Positions 1-6,615 of a stretch of 6,888 nucleotides of DNA are shown piece by piece. Source of the stretch: an uncultured Burkholderiales bacterium (GTDB taxonomy: Bacteria; Pseudomonadota; Gammaproteobacteria; Burkholderiales; Burkholderiaceae_C); contig CAISQQ010000523.1 in assembly GCA_903887655.1 (NCBI GenBank), positions 1-6,888 on the forward strand. The letters run 5' to 3'. The notes beneath the pieces were generated by a model that saw nothing but the letters and a program-made list of their open reading frames with translations, had not been told where the DNA came from and made no database searches. Position 1 is the stretch's first letter. Every line of letters starts with the position of its first letter. The position numbers and the translations under genes are program-made.

Positions 1-972
1 GACCCGACCTTTCAAGCGCAGCAAGGTGGAGCCCAGCAAGTCTTGGAGTTGCTCAATTTGAGTGCACAAATCGGCCTCGCTCAAGACCTGGGTGTCGCTG
101 TGGGCGAGCGGCCACCACAGGGCTTGGGCATGGTGGCGGTGTTGGTGATCCTCTTTGTCATGATGGTCGTGATGGTCATGGTGGTCATGGTGTTCAGGAT
201 GATGCGCTGTGCTCGCAACGTCGACCTCCACCGTTTCAGACTGGCCATACGGACCAGAAGGATCTGATGCGGCCGCGCCGGGGTGCGGCTCGCCTAAGCC
301 TGGTGGGATGCCCGGTGAGATGCCCGGTGGGATGGGCGCAAACTTCAATAGTGCATCGAGCACCGCTGCTGCACCCAAGCTTGCGTGGGACGAGGTCAAA
401 AAGAGACAATCGCGGTTGTGTTCTTGCACTTGCTCGTGCAGTTGCAGGCGCAAAGACGCGAGCGCACTCGCCGAGACTTGATCGGTTTTGGTGATGATGC
501 AGACGTTGGCTTTGTTGAGCTGCGCTCTCGCCTCGGGGTGGGTGCTGAGCACGGCCTGCGCGCTCGGGGCGCTCAAGCAAGTGATGGTGCCCCCCCAGGT
601 GTAGCGCTCTTCTAAAAGTGGGTTGCTCGCCAGTGTCTGCAATATCGGCTCTGGGTTGGCCAGTCCCGTGGTTTCAATGACAAGCTGAGGAAAGCGGGGC
701 ACTCGTCGCTCCAGTCTCGCCCAAAAAAGCTCCTCCAAGGCTTGCGACAACCCCATGAGCCCCGAGCAGCAAACACAGGCATTGGCCAGCAAGGACGAGG
801 ACTCCGAAGCGGCGGTGAGCAACTGATTGTCGAGCCCGACTTCGCCCAACTCATTGATGATGAGCGCAGCACGGGACAAGGCCTCTTCTTGAAGCCAGGC
901 TTTGAGCAAGGTGGTTTTGCCGCTGCCCAAAAAACCGGTGAGCAAGTAAATGGGAATGCGCTGGGGTGTCAT
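1..972 (-). CDS. COG0523/CobW-type G3E GTPase, metal chaperone (C-terminus cut by window edge)
   Basis: The frame is open from an ATG at 972 down to base 1 with no stop, giving 324 residues of a longer protein. In order it shows a Walker A/P-loop GFLGSGKTT (residues 13-21), the family motif INELGEVGLDN (39-49), the metal-binding CxCC motif ACVCC (65-69), ETTGLANP (100-107, Walker B/switch II region) and a TKTD guanine-specificity motif (161-164). A Pro/Gly linker (213-226) leads into a His/Asp-rich stretch (257-281). The last residues, LLRLKGRV, match the start of the CobW C-terminal domain, so most of that domain lies outside the window. Family members are GTP-dependent cytosolic insertases or chaperones for Zn, Co, Ni or Fe. 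The metal cannot be read from the sequence, but divergent nikR and the nearby permease favour Ni or Co. No clear Shine-Dalgarno precedes the start. UreG and HypB are less likely because of the CxCC motif and the CobW_C start. Confidence 0.9.
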   Translation of the reverse strand, partial: MTPQRIPIYLLTGFLGSGKTTLLKAWLQEEALSRAALIINELGEVGLDNQLLTAASESSSLLANACVCCSGLMGLSQALEELFWARLERRVPRFPQLVIETTGLANPEPILQTLASNPLLEERYTWGGTITCLSAPSAQAVLSTHPEARAQLNKANVCIITKTDQVSASALASLRLQLHEQVQEHNRDCLFLTSSHASLGAAAVLDALLKFAPIPPGISPGIPPGLGEPHPGAAASDPSGPYGQSETVEVDVASTAHHPEHHDHHDHHDHHDKEDHQHRHHAQALWWPLAHSDTQVLSEADLCTQIEQLQDLLGSTLLRLKGRV

Positions 973-1227
973 GGCAAGTGGGCAGTCAAGGACAGGGAAG
1001 ACGCGAAGGGTTGGGGTGGGCAGGCATGCAAAAGTTCACTGGGGTCTATTCGGTTGAGGTGAGCTTGGCTATACTGCAGAGATGGTCAAAGCCACCCCTG
1101 GTGGCTCTGGGTGTTGTGCGACGTCAACCGTTCCCCAGCGAGTTCTCTGCCTGTCCAATCGCTGTCAGGACCTCAGAGTTTAACGCGATCGAGTCCCCCT
1201 TCACAGTTTTTTCAGGAGCATTCTGTC
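973..1227. promoter_or_regulatory. Divergent intergenic region between the COG0523 GTPase and nikR
   Basis: These 255 bp separate two genes that start back to back, so promoters for both should lie here. On the plus strand TATACT at 1070-1075 resembles a -10 box, but no good -35 lies about 17 bp upstream. A perfect hairpin follows at 1090-1106. AGGAG at 1214-1218 is a good ribosome binding site 9 nt before the nikR ATG. I found no GTATGA-N16-TCATAC NikR palindrome and no cobalamin-riboswitch B12 box. I see no gene here. Confidence 0.5.
1090..1106. repeat. Perfect 7-bp inverted repeat with 3-nt loop
   Basis: AGCCACC-CCT-GGTGGCT is an exact 7-bp inverted repeat. It lies 15 bp downstream of the -10-like TATACT at 1070-1075, where it could be a repressor site near the nikR transcription start or a stem-loop in the nikR 5' leader. 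It has no T-run and so is not a typical terminator. It does not match the enterobacterial NikR operator. Confidence 0.45.
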
Positions 1228-1698
1228 ATGGAGAGAATCACCATTTCGTTGGAGCCCGAGTTGGCGGCCATGCTCGACCAGTTGAGTCAACAGCACGGCT
1301 ACGCTTCACGCAGCGAAGCGGTGCGCGACTTGATCCGTGGCTGGCACTCGCAAGAGGCCTTGAAGACCAATCAAAGCGAGCATTGTGTCGCCTATTTGGG
1401 CTATGTGTTTGATCACCATGACCGCACCTTGACCGAGAGACTTTCTCACATCCAGCACGAGCACCACCACTTGACGGTCTCGAGCATGCAAGTGCACATG
1501 GACCATGACAATTGTTTGGAGGTGAGTTTTCTGCGCGGCCCGACCACCGATGTGCGCGCTTTGGCTCACCGGCTCATGTCACAGCGCGGGGTGAGACACG
1601 GCTCGGTGCAGTTCGTGCCGGTCAAGGTGTTGGACCACATTGAGGGGCATGACCACGCCTCGGGCATGCCACATTTGCATTTGCAGCCCTCGAGCTGA
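1228..1698 (+). CDS. nikR: NikR, nickel-responsive transcriptional regulator
   Basis: This 156-residue protein aligns along its length with E. coli NikR. The N-terminal ribbon-helix-helix DNA-binding domain (ERITISLEPELAAMLDQLS, RSEAVRDLIRG, residues 2-38) is followed by an ACT-like metal-binding tetramerisation domain (about 54-130, including HVAYLGYVF-like strands, VHMDHDNCLEV and QRGVRHG). ATG 1228 was chosen because it matches the family start and has AGGAG 9 nt upstream; an in-frame extension to GTG 1111 adds 39 residues unlike the family. NikR binds Ni(II) and represses nickel uptake genes; the obvious local target is the convergent permease. By alignment the E. coli nickel ligands H76, H87, H89 and C95 correspond to H77, Q88, H90 and C96, so one first-shell ligand is changed. 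The C-terminus carries an extra His-containing tail (137-152). Family assignment is secure; metal preference is open. Confidence 0.95.
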   Translation: MERITISLEPELAAMLDQLSQQHGYASRSEAVRDLIRGWHSQEALKTNQSEHCVAYLGYVFDHHDRTLTERLSHIQHEHHHLTVSSMQVHMDHDNCLEVSFLRGPTTDVRALAHRLMSQRGVRHGSVQFVPVKVLDHIEGHDHASGMPHLHLQPSS

Positions 1699-1710
1699 AA
1701 GGCGCAGCTC
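1692..1710. terminator. Weak hairpin at the convergent nikR/permease junction
   Basis: GAGCTG (1692-1697) and CAGCTC (1705-1710) form a perfect 6-bp stem with a 7-nt loop overlapping the nikR stop codon. Only 34 bp separate the convergent stop codons of nikR and the permease, so termination signals must be compact or lie within the genes. There is no T-run on either side, so an intrinsic terminator is only a possibility. Confidence 0.25.
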
Positions 1711-1732
1711 CTGAGCGGGCGTTGGGTGCTTG

Positions 1733-2635
1733 TTAATGCAAAGGCGAGTGGGTCATGGCGCTGCGCTTAGTCAGGCCCAAGGCGCCTTGGCGCAGCCGCT
1801 GAGCGCCCAGCCACAGCATCACCACCAGGGGTGCGCCCAACGCACAGCCCACTCCCCATTGGTCCCACCAGAGGTTGGCCGCAGCGAAGTGGGATTTGCT
1901 GATGCTGACATAAACAACGGTGAGTGAGAGGAGGGCGATGAGCCCGCTCATGATTCGGGTGGTGCTGCGCGCGAGCTGCTCGCTTTGTCTCACCATCCAA
2001 TGCACCAACAACCCGTTGAGCGAGTCCGCTAGCAGCATCCCCAGGCCAAAACTCGATGCAAAAACCACGATCAGCCCATAGCCTCCCATCTCATGGCCTT
2101 TGGCGGCCATCAGACCCGCTTGGGCCAAGGTGTCGAGCGAGAGCGCAAATGCAAACCCCACACCCATGGGGTGGGCGAGCGGTCCCATCACCTTCATGAT
2201 CAGGGGCTGCACCAAGCCTTGTGGACGCACGTGGGCGCCCAATTCGGCGAGAGCGGGGTGGCTGTGGCGGTGCGCACCGATGCCGTCGCCGCTGAGCATC
2301 TTGGGCAAGGTCGAACCCACGCAGTGGTGCAAGTTGATGAGCCCCAAGAGGAGTAAAAAGACACTGGAGATCCACATCCCCAGGTCATCGAGCCAAGCGG
2401 GGAGGGTGAGTCCTTGCCAAAAGAGAAAAAGCGTTGCCAAAAAAACCGTGAGGCTGTGGCCTGACGCAAATTGAAACCCCGTCAAGCGAGACGTCCAGTA
2501 GTTTTGTGAGGAAAAACGCAAACGCGTGAGCCCATCAACGGCAGCGATGTGGTCCGGGTCCAAGCCATGGCGAAACCCCAAAGCGAGCAAGAGCCCCAAA
2601 GTGGCTCCCAGCGAAGACGTGTCGATTTCTAGCAT
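1733..2635 (-). CDS. NiCoT/NicO-type nickel/cobalt permease
   Basis: A 300-residue integral membrane protein with long hydrophobic segments (about 10-22, 56-75, 86-104, 157-175, 185-203, 227-245 and 260-278). It carries recognisable versions of the NiCoT signatures: RHGLDPDHIAAVD (22-34), containing the HX4DH metal motif; FASGHSLTV (56-64); LSLDTLAQ (165-172), corresponding to LGFDTATE; and GLGMLLADSLNG (197-208). The HX4DH motif is essential for Ni/Co transport in characterised members such as HoxN and NixA. A hydrophilic His-bearing loop lies at 119-135. Its length is near the short end for HoxN/NixA (about 330-350). ATG 2635 is used; no clear Shine-Dalgarno is visible. It lies 94 bp downstream of the EutA-like gene on the same strand and converges on nikR, its likely regulator. 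Whether it carries Ni or Co cannot be told. Confidence 0.88.
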   Translation of the reverse strand: MLEIDTSSLGATLGLLLALGFRHGLDPDHIAAVDGLTRLRFSSQNYWTSRLTGFQFASGHSLTVFLATLFLFWQGLTLPAWLDDLGMWISSVFLLLLGLINLHHCVGSTLPKMLSGDGIGAHRHSHPALAELGAHVRPQGLVQPLIMKVMGPLAHPMGVGFAFALSLDTLAQAGLMAAKGHEMGGYGLIVVFASSFGLGMLLADSLNGLLVHWMVRQSEQLARSTTRIMSGLIALLSLTVVYVSISKSHFAAANLWWDQWGVGCALGAPLVVMLWLGAQRLRQGALGLTKRSAMTHSPLH

Positions 2636-2653
2636 GTGACGAATTTTAATTTA

Positions 2654-2659
2654 GTATGA
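2654..2659. promoter_or_regulatory. Isolated NikR-like half-site upstream of the permease
   Basis: GTATGA, identical to the E. coli NikR half-site, lies 19 bp upstream of the permease start in an AT-rich patch (2640-2660). The partner TCATAC is absent at the N16 spacing, where the sequence reads GGTCAA. A 6-bp match can arise by chance. The position is suggestive but not sufficient. Confidence 0.15.
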
Positions 2660-2684
2660 AGGTGGTGTGCAACAAGGTCAAACC

Positions 2685-2713
2685 CCAAGGCCCATGAGTC
2701 CCGAGGGGCTTGG
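2685..2713 (-). other. Intercistronic hairpin between eutA-like gene and permease
   Basis: CCAAGGCCC (2685-2693) pairs with GGGGCTTGG (2705-2713) with a single G-G mismatch, leaving an 11-nt loop. It lies 16 bp past the eutA-like stop codon within the 94-bp gap before the permease. No U-run follows on the minus strand, so an mRNA-stability or partial-attenuation role is more plausible than full intrinsic termination. It shows no obvious NiCo or cobalamin riboswitch features. Confidence 0.4.
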
Positions 2714-2729
2714 CGCGATGCGCACGCCT

Positions 2730-4526
2730 TCAAGCGGGTGAATGGGGTTTCTTGCGCTCGCCACCCGTGTGTGGGCCATGGGTGTGGGGGTGATCGTGGC
2801 GGTGTCCGTGATGGTGGCTGCCGTGCTGATGCAAGTGACCATCGCCATGGTCGTGCCAGTCATCGGTGTTGGATTTGCCGTGGGCGTGGGGGTCCTCATT
2901 GAAGACCAAGGACTTCACCGTCACCGGCACCGTGTAGGAGGGCATGCGGATGCGGCCCAAATCGATGAAATCAAAGCCCCACAGCGTCACCCCGTCGATC
3001 ACCAAGAGCTCGCTTTTGACGCGTTCATCTTCTTGAAGGATGTGGCCCAAATTGTGCGCAATGTCGCCATCGGTGACGATGTACAGGGGGCGGTGTTGGG
3101 CCAAGGTTTTGGGCAAGGCGGCCAAGATCCCACGTGCCAAGGCGGACAGTCGGTCATAAGAGGGCGCGCCGAGCCATCGCAAGGACACCGCCACATCTTG
3201 CTCGCCTTCTTTCAAATCGTGGCGAACAAAGGACAGCATCAAGTCCTTGGTGATGACGTGCTCATTGATCGTGGGGCCCAAGACGGTGGGCAGGGGCACG
3301 ACTTGCAAGTTCTTTCGGGGCAACAAGGTGGCCGGGTCACTGATGAAGGTGGTGTTGCCACTGAGCTGCACGCTGTACTCGGAGGCCCCCAAAACGGTGG
3401 CTCGAATACATTCGCCAGCGGGCAGCAAAGGCGTGGACAAGTCCCCGGCATTCAAGCGCATTCTCACCGCTTGGCCAAACAGTTTTCCCAGGTCCCCAAA
3501 GTCTCGCATCTCGCGCTCGTAGACGTATTCGGCGACACCACCCGAGAACATCACGCCGTCGAGCGCTCCCCAGTCCTCCACGGGGTCGGTGAGGTACAAA
3601 TGGGTCAAGTCTTCCTTGGTAAAACGTTGGTTCAAGACCCTGATCAAGGCATTGGCCATCCACTGCGCCACGCTGACCATGTCTTGCCTGGCAATGACGT
3701 CGCCCACGTGCCAATCAAACCCCGCTTGGGCTGCCAAGTATTGCCCGGCTGGGTCGAGTCGAGTGATGGTGTTTTTCTCGTCCACCACCAACAAGCGCCC
3801 GCCCAAGTGAACAGCGGCGGTGGCAACCAGTTTGCCGCCTTCGACCAGTCCAAGTTTGGTGGTGCCCCCACCGATGTCAATGTTCAAGATGCGCAGCTTC
3901 TCATCGTAAGAGCGTTTGGCCGCCCCCGAGCCATAGACCGCCAGCATGGACTCCATGTGGTGACCAGCGGCGGCGCAGACAAACTCCCCACCTTGCTCAG
4001 CCAACACGGCGGCGATGGACTCGCTGTTTTCTCGGCGCAATGCTTCACCGGTCAAGATCACCGCACCCGCATCGATTTGATCGGGGTGTAGGCCAGCGGC
4101 TTGGTAAGCGCGGTCAATGATCGCTCCCAAGGCCTTGGCGTCCATGGTGGTCTCGCTCGTGTACGGAGTGAGCGAGATGGGTGACTGGTACACGGGTTGG
4201 CGATCGACCACGGTGTAGCGGCTCGAGAGGTCCTCGGCAATGCGGCGAAGATGAATTTTGGAAAACACCACTTGGGTGCCCGATGAGCCCACGTCAATGC
4301 CAACGCTGTGGAGAATCACATTGTCTTGTCGCCACAAGGACTCTTGAGAGGCGTCGTCGCCGGAGAAATTGTCGTGATCGTGATCGTGGTCGGCATCGTC
4401 GTCATGGCTGTGTTCGTACTCGGCGCCATACTGATGGTCGGTGAGCGTGTGGCGCTTGCCACTGCTTGGGTCGACACCATCTTCAACGCTGGCGTCTGGC
4501 TGAGGGGTGCTTTCTGGAGAGGTCAT
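2730..4526 (-). CDS. eutA: EutA-family ASKHA reactivase with His-rich N- and C-terminal extensions
   Basis: Counted from ATG 4526 the protein is 598 residues. The core (about 70-543) matches EutA, the ATP-dependent reactivating factor of adenosylcobalamin-dependent ethanolamine ammonia-lyase. ASKHA nucleotide motifs are present: SVGIDVGSSGTQVVF (74-88, phosphate 1), LNIDIGGGTTKLGL (214-227, phosphate 2) and VMFSGGVAEYV (325-335, adenosine). Family-specific stretches include GAVILTGEALRREN (154-167), AAGHHMESMLAVYGSGA (186-202) and the closing VPVTVKSLVF (533-542). E. coli EutA is about 467 residues, so the extra length lies in a roughly 70-residue N-terminal extension with a His/Asp cluster (36-52) and a roughly 55-residue C-terminal tail with 16 His between 547 and 586. 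An in-frame TTG at 4592 would add 22 residues and leave 16 bp to the upstream reductase; neither start has a strong Shine-Dalgarno. No EutB, EutC or microcompartment gene is visible, so the client enzyme is unknown. Confidence 0.85.
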   Translation of the reverse strand: MTSPESTPQPDASVEDGVDPSSGKRHTLTDHQYGAEYEHSHDDDADHDHDHDNFSGDDASQESLWRQDNVILHSVGIDVGSSGTQVVFSKIHLRRIAEDLSSRYTVVDRQPVYQSPISLTPYTSETTMDAKALGAIIDRAYQAAGLHPDQIDAGAVILTGEALRRENSESIAAVLAEQGGEFVCAAAGHHMESMLAVYGSGAAKRSYDEKLRILNIDIGGGTTKLGLVEGGKLVATAAVHLGGRLLVVDEKNTITRLDPAGQYLAAQAGFDWHVGDVIARQDMVSVAQWMANALIRVLNQRFTKEDLTHLYLTDPVEDWGALDGVMFSGGVAEYVYEREMRDFGDLGKLFGQAVRMRLNAGDLSTPLLPAGECIRATVLGASEYSVQLSGNTTFISDPATLLPRKNLQVVPLPTVLGPTINEHVITKDLMLSFVRHDLKEGEQDVAVSLRWLGAPSYDRLSALARGILAALPKTLAQHRPLYIVTDGDIAHNLGHILQEDERVKSELLVIDGVTLWGFDFIDLGRIRMPSYTVPVTVKSLVFNEDPHAHGKSNTDDWHDHGDGHLHQHGSHHHGHRHDHPHTHGPHTGGERKKPHSPA

Positions 4527-4608
4527 GGGCAAAGGCTCGTCGGTGTAGGGGGCATCTAAAGGTGATGTGGATGGGGTAGGTATGGCCCCCAAGAGGTGGG
4601 GGATGGAC

Positions 4609-5619
4609 TCAATAGAACTGATCGAAATGCACTTGGTTCATGGGGACTTTGTGCGCCACCAAGAGTTTGATCATGGCCTGGGCCATGAGGGGCGGGCCCG
4701 CGAAATAGATCTCAAACTCGCTCAACCTTGGGCCGTGCAAAGCTTCCAGTGCCTCGTGCACGAAGCCGGTTTGGCAGCCTTCGGGCAAGGCCTCGCCTTC
4801 GGGGTGGTTGGAGAGCACAGCGGTGTAGTGCCCGCGTTTGGCCCACTCAGGCGTTTGAGCCAACAGATCTTGGCCACAGAGGTCTCGCACTTGTCTGGCG
4901 CCATACAAAAAATGGATTTGACGCGTTTGTAACGACGCCGAGCCCATGGCCCCGCGCGCCAAGGAGAGCATGGGCGCCAAGCCCGAGCCTCCGCCCACCA
5001 AGAGGATGTCACGCTCAGCGTCTTCACGCAAATAGGCCATGCCATACGGGCCGTCAATGTGCACGCGCTCACCCGCCTTCAAGCCAAAGAGCACATCACT
5101 GCCCACGCCTTGGGGGACGCGTCGGACTTGAAACTCCACGCGCTGGCTGTTGTCGCCAGACTGGCTCATGGAGTAAGCCCTGGGTCCGCGAACTCCCGGG
5201 AGTTGGATCAAGGCGTATTGGCCCGAGGAGAAGGCGAGCGGGGTGTCGCAGTCAAACACAAACTCGCTGATGTCATGGGTCAAGGCGGTGTGACGCGCCA
5301 GGCTCGCTGAGGTGACGGTGGGGGTGTGGATGGCACGGTAGTGCTCGCTGGTTCTGAGCTTGATGCGCAAATCGGTTTTGGCGCGAGTTTGGCAGCCGAG
5401 CCAGCGGTTTTTTTGACGATCCTTGTCAGACAAGCCCGGGGCCTCGAACCAGAGATTGTCGACTTCGCCGTCCAAGAGTTCAAACTTGCAGTTGCCACAC
5501 GAGCCGACATTGCACTCATAGGGAAAGCCCACGCCAGCCCTGAGGCCAGCTCTGAGCACGGTGTCGTTTTCTGCGCAGGAGAAAGGGGTGTTGGCGCCGT
5601 CGATATCAATGGAGTGCAT
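4609..5619 (-). CDS. [2Fe-2S] ferredoxin / FAD / NAD(P)H reductase, electron-transfer component of an oxygenase
   Basis: A 336-residue three-domain reductase. The N-terminal plant-type ferredoxin domain has cluster ligands C36, C41, C44 and C76 (YECNVGSCGNCKFELLDGEV, then LGCQTRA). The FAD domain has RAYSMSQ (147-153), the RxYS motif. The NAD(P) domain has VGGGSGLAPMLSL (208-220) and FAGPPLM (306-312), where CGPP is usual. It ends in HFDQFY, with the aromatic C-terminus common in this family. Proteins built this way (reductases of phenol hydroxylases, toluene/xylene monooxygenases and some Rieske oxygenases) pass electrons from NAD(P)H through FAD and the cluster to a separate oxygenase. No oxygenase subunit is in the window, so the partner is unknown. 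ATG 5619 was chosen over an in-frame TTG at 5625; no strong Shine-Dalgarno supports either. The gene leads into the eutA-like gene on the same strand, probably as one transcript. Confidence 0.9.
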   Translation of the reverse strand: MHSIDIDGANTPFSCAENDTVLRAGLRAGVGFPYECNVGSCGNCKFELLDGEVDNLWFEAPGLSDKDRQKNRWLGCQTRAKTDLRIKLRTSEHYRAIHTPTVTSASLARHTALTHDISEFVFDCDTPLAFSSGQYALIQLPGVRGPRAYSMSQSGDNSQRVEFQVRRVPQGVGSDVLFGLKAGERVHIDGPYGMAYLREDAERDILLVGGGSGLAPMLSLARGAMGSASLQTRQIHFLYGARQVRDLCGQDLLAQTPEWAKRGHYTAVLSNHPEGEALPEGCQTGFVHEALEALHGPRLSEFEIYFAGPPLMAQAMIKLLVAHKVPMNQVHFDQFY

Positions 5620-5723
5620 GGTCAAGTGTCGTGATGAAGGGGGTGAAAAAAAAGAGCAGGATGAAGGGCATTCAAACCATGAAATTCAATCGGCTATTAA
5701 GGGACCGGTTCAAAAGAGTCCTC
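5620..5723. other. Gap between iclR-type regulator and reductase
   Basis: About 100 bp separate two co-oriented minus-strand genes. The gap contains an A8 tract on the plus strand (5646-5653, T8 in the transcript), but no convincing stem precedes it, so it is not called a terminator. I found no good -35/-10 pair. The reductase could share a transcript with the regulator or use a weak or activated promoter here. Confidence 0.35.
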
Positions 5724-6497
5724 TCAATGGCGAAAGCCCAATTGGATGGAGATGGCTTCTGCGGTTTGCATGACCATGGGGGCCAAGGCGCGCAACTTCT
5801 TGAGGGTCAAGCGTTGGCTCGGACCCCCAACGCCCACGGATGCCACGACTTGGCCGGTGATGTCTCGCAGGGGCGCGGAGACTCCGCGCATGCCCAGCTC
5901 AGACTCTTCATCGTCGATGGCGTAGCCGTGCTGTCGCACCTGGGCCAATATCTTGAGCAACTCGTCTTTTTCAGTGCAAGTGCTGGGTGTGCGAGCGAGC
6001 AACTCCGAATGCATGACTTTGTGGATCAACTCTGGAGGACTGTAGGCCAAAATCGCACGACCCTCGCAAGTACAAAAAGCCGGCTTCAAGGTGCCGATGT
6101 AGTTCTTCATGCGAATGGCTTGGCTGCTCTCCAAGTTGTAGAGGTAAATGATGTTGGTCTCATTGAGAACCGCCAAATGAATGGTCTCCCCGGTGCGCTC
6201 TCTGAGCACATTTAAAAACGGTTGCGCCATATTGGAGACATCGAGTCTTCTTCTCACCAACGCGCCCATGATGAAGAGGTTGATGCCCAGTCGGTATCGC
6301 CCGTTCTCTGGGTTTTGCTCGAGCAGCCCCTCGCTGAGCAGCGTCACGGCCAAGCGATGAGCGGTGCTTTTGGCAATGTTCAAGCGCTTGGCCAAACTGC
6401 TGATGCCAATCTCGGACTCAATCTCCGAAAAACACTTGAGCACCCTCACCGCAGCAGCGACGGAGGACAAGCGAGGACTTTGTGAGGGGGATGGCAT
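5724..6497 (-). CDS. IclR-family transcriptional regulator
   Basis: A 257-residue protein of the usual IclR length. The N-terminal winged helix-turn-helix spans about residues 8-70, with the recognition region GISSLAKRLNIAKSTAHRLAVTLL (31-54) and wing GRYRLG (66-71). The C-terminal effector domain includes ETIHLAVLNETNIIYL (104-119), the LKPAFCTCEGRAILAY region (137-152, at the place of the usual H-ATALGKALLA motif) and GYAIDDEESELGMRGVSAPLRD (191-212). IclR proteins bind small carboxylate or aromatic effectors and control catabolic operons, often also their own gene. The start is ATG 6497, without a clear Shine-Dalgarno. It lies upstream of and in line with the reductase, and its own upstream region contains inverted repeats of IclR-operator type, so it may control both the minus-strand block and a gene to the right of the window. 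The effector is unknown. Confidence 0.92.
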   Translation of the reverse strand: MPSPSQSPRLSSVAAAVRVLKCFSEIESEIGISSLAKRLNIAKSTAHRLAVTLLSEGLLEQNPENGRYRLGINLFIMGALVRRRLDVSNMAQPFLNVLRERTGETIHLAVLNETNIIYLYNLESSQAIRMKNYIGTLKPAFCTCEGRAILAYSPPELIHKVMHSELLARTPSTCTEKDELLKILAQVRQHGYAIDDEESELGMRGVSAPLRDITGQVVASVGVGGPSQRLTLKKLRALAPMVMQTAEAISIQLGFRH

Positions 6498-6615
6498 GGA
6501 TTCGTCTGAGCAAAAAAGAGGTTGTCAGTGCTGATGTGTGGTGGCCCGTTCGGCGTCAGTCTTGGCACACGATTTCAAGATTTATCTTACCTCAATTCTT
6601 GTATGCTGAACACTG

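Noticed and set aside
1111..1227. N-terminal extension of NikR from GTG 1111
   Set aside because: The 39 added residues do not resemble NikR; ATG 1228 has a good ribosome binding site and matches the family start.
973..1227. Cobalamin or NiCo riboswitch in the intergenic regions
   Set aside because: No B12 box or NiCo riboswitch core was recognised here or in the 94-bp gap before the permease; the gaps are short for these structures.
2654..2681. Full NikR operator GTATGA-N16-TCATAC before the permease
   Set aside because: Only the left half-site is present; the right half at the expected spacing reads GGTCAA.
2742..4091. 449-codon open frame on the plus strand
   Set aside because: It lies entirely antisense to the EutA-like gene, whose motifs are unmistakable. 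Its translation shows no family motifs and odd composition, so it is a shadow of biased codon use.
4728..5270. 180-codon open frame on the plus strand over the reductase
   Set aside because: It is antisense to the flavin and NAD domains of the reductase, and its Arg-rich composition is typical of a shadow frame.
5646..5653. T8 tract on the minus strand as intrinsic terminator of iclR
   Set aside because: No stable stem directly precedes it, so an intrinsic terminator is not supported.
5631..6215. 194-codon open frame on the plus strand over the IclR gene
   Set aside because: It is antisense to the clear IclR effector domain, has no recognisable motif and no ribosome binding site.
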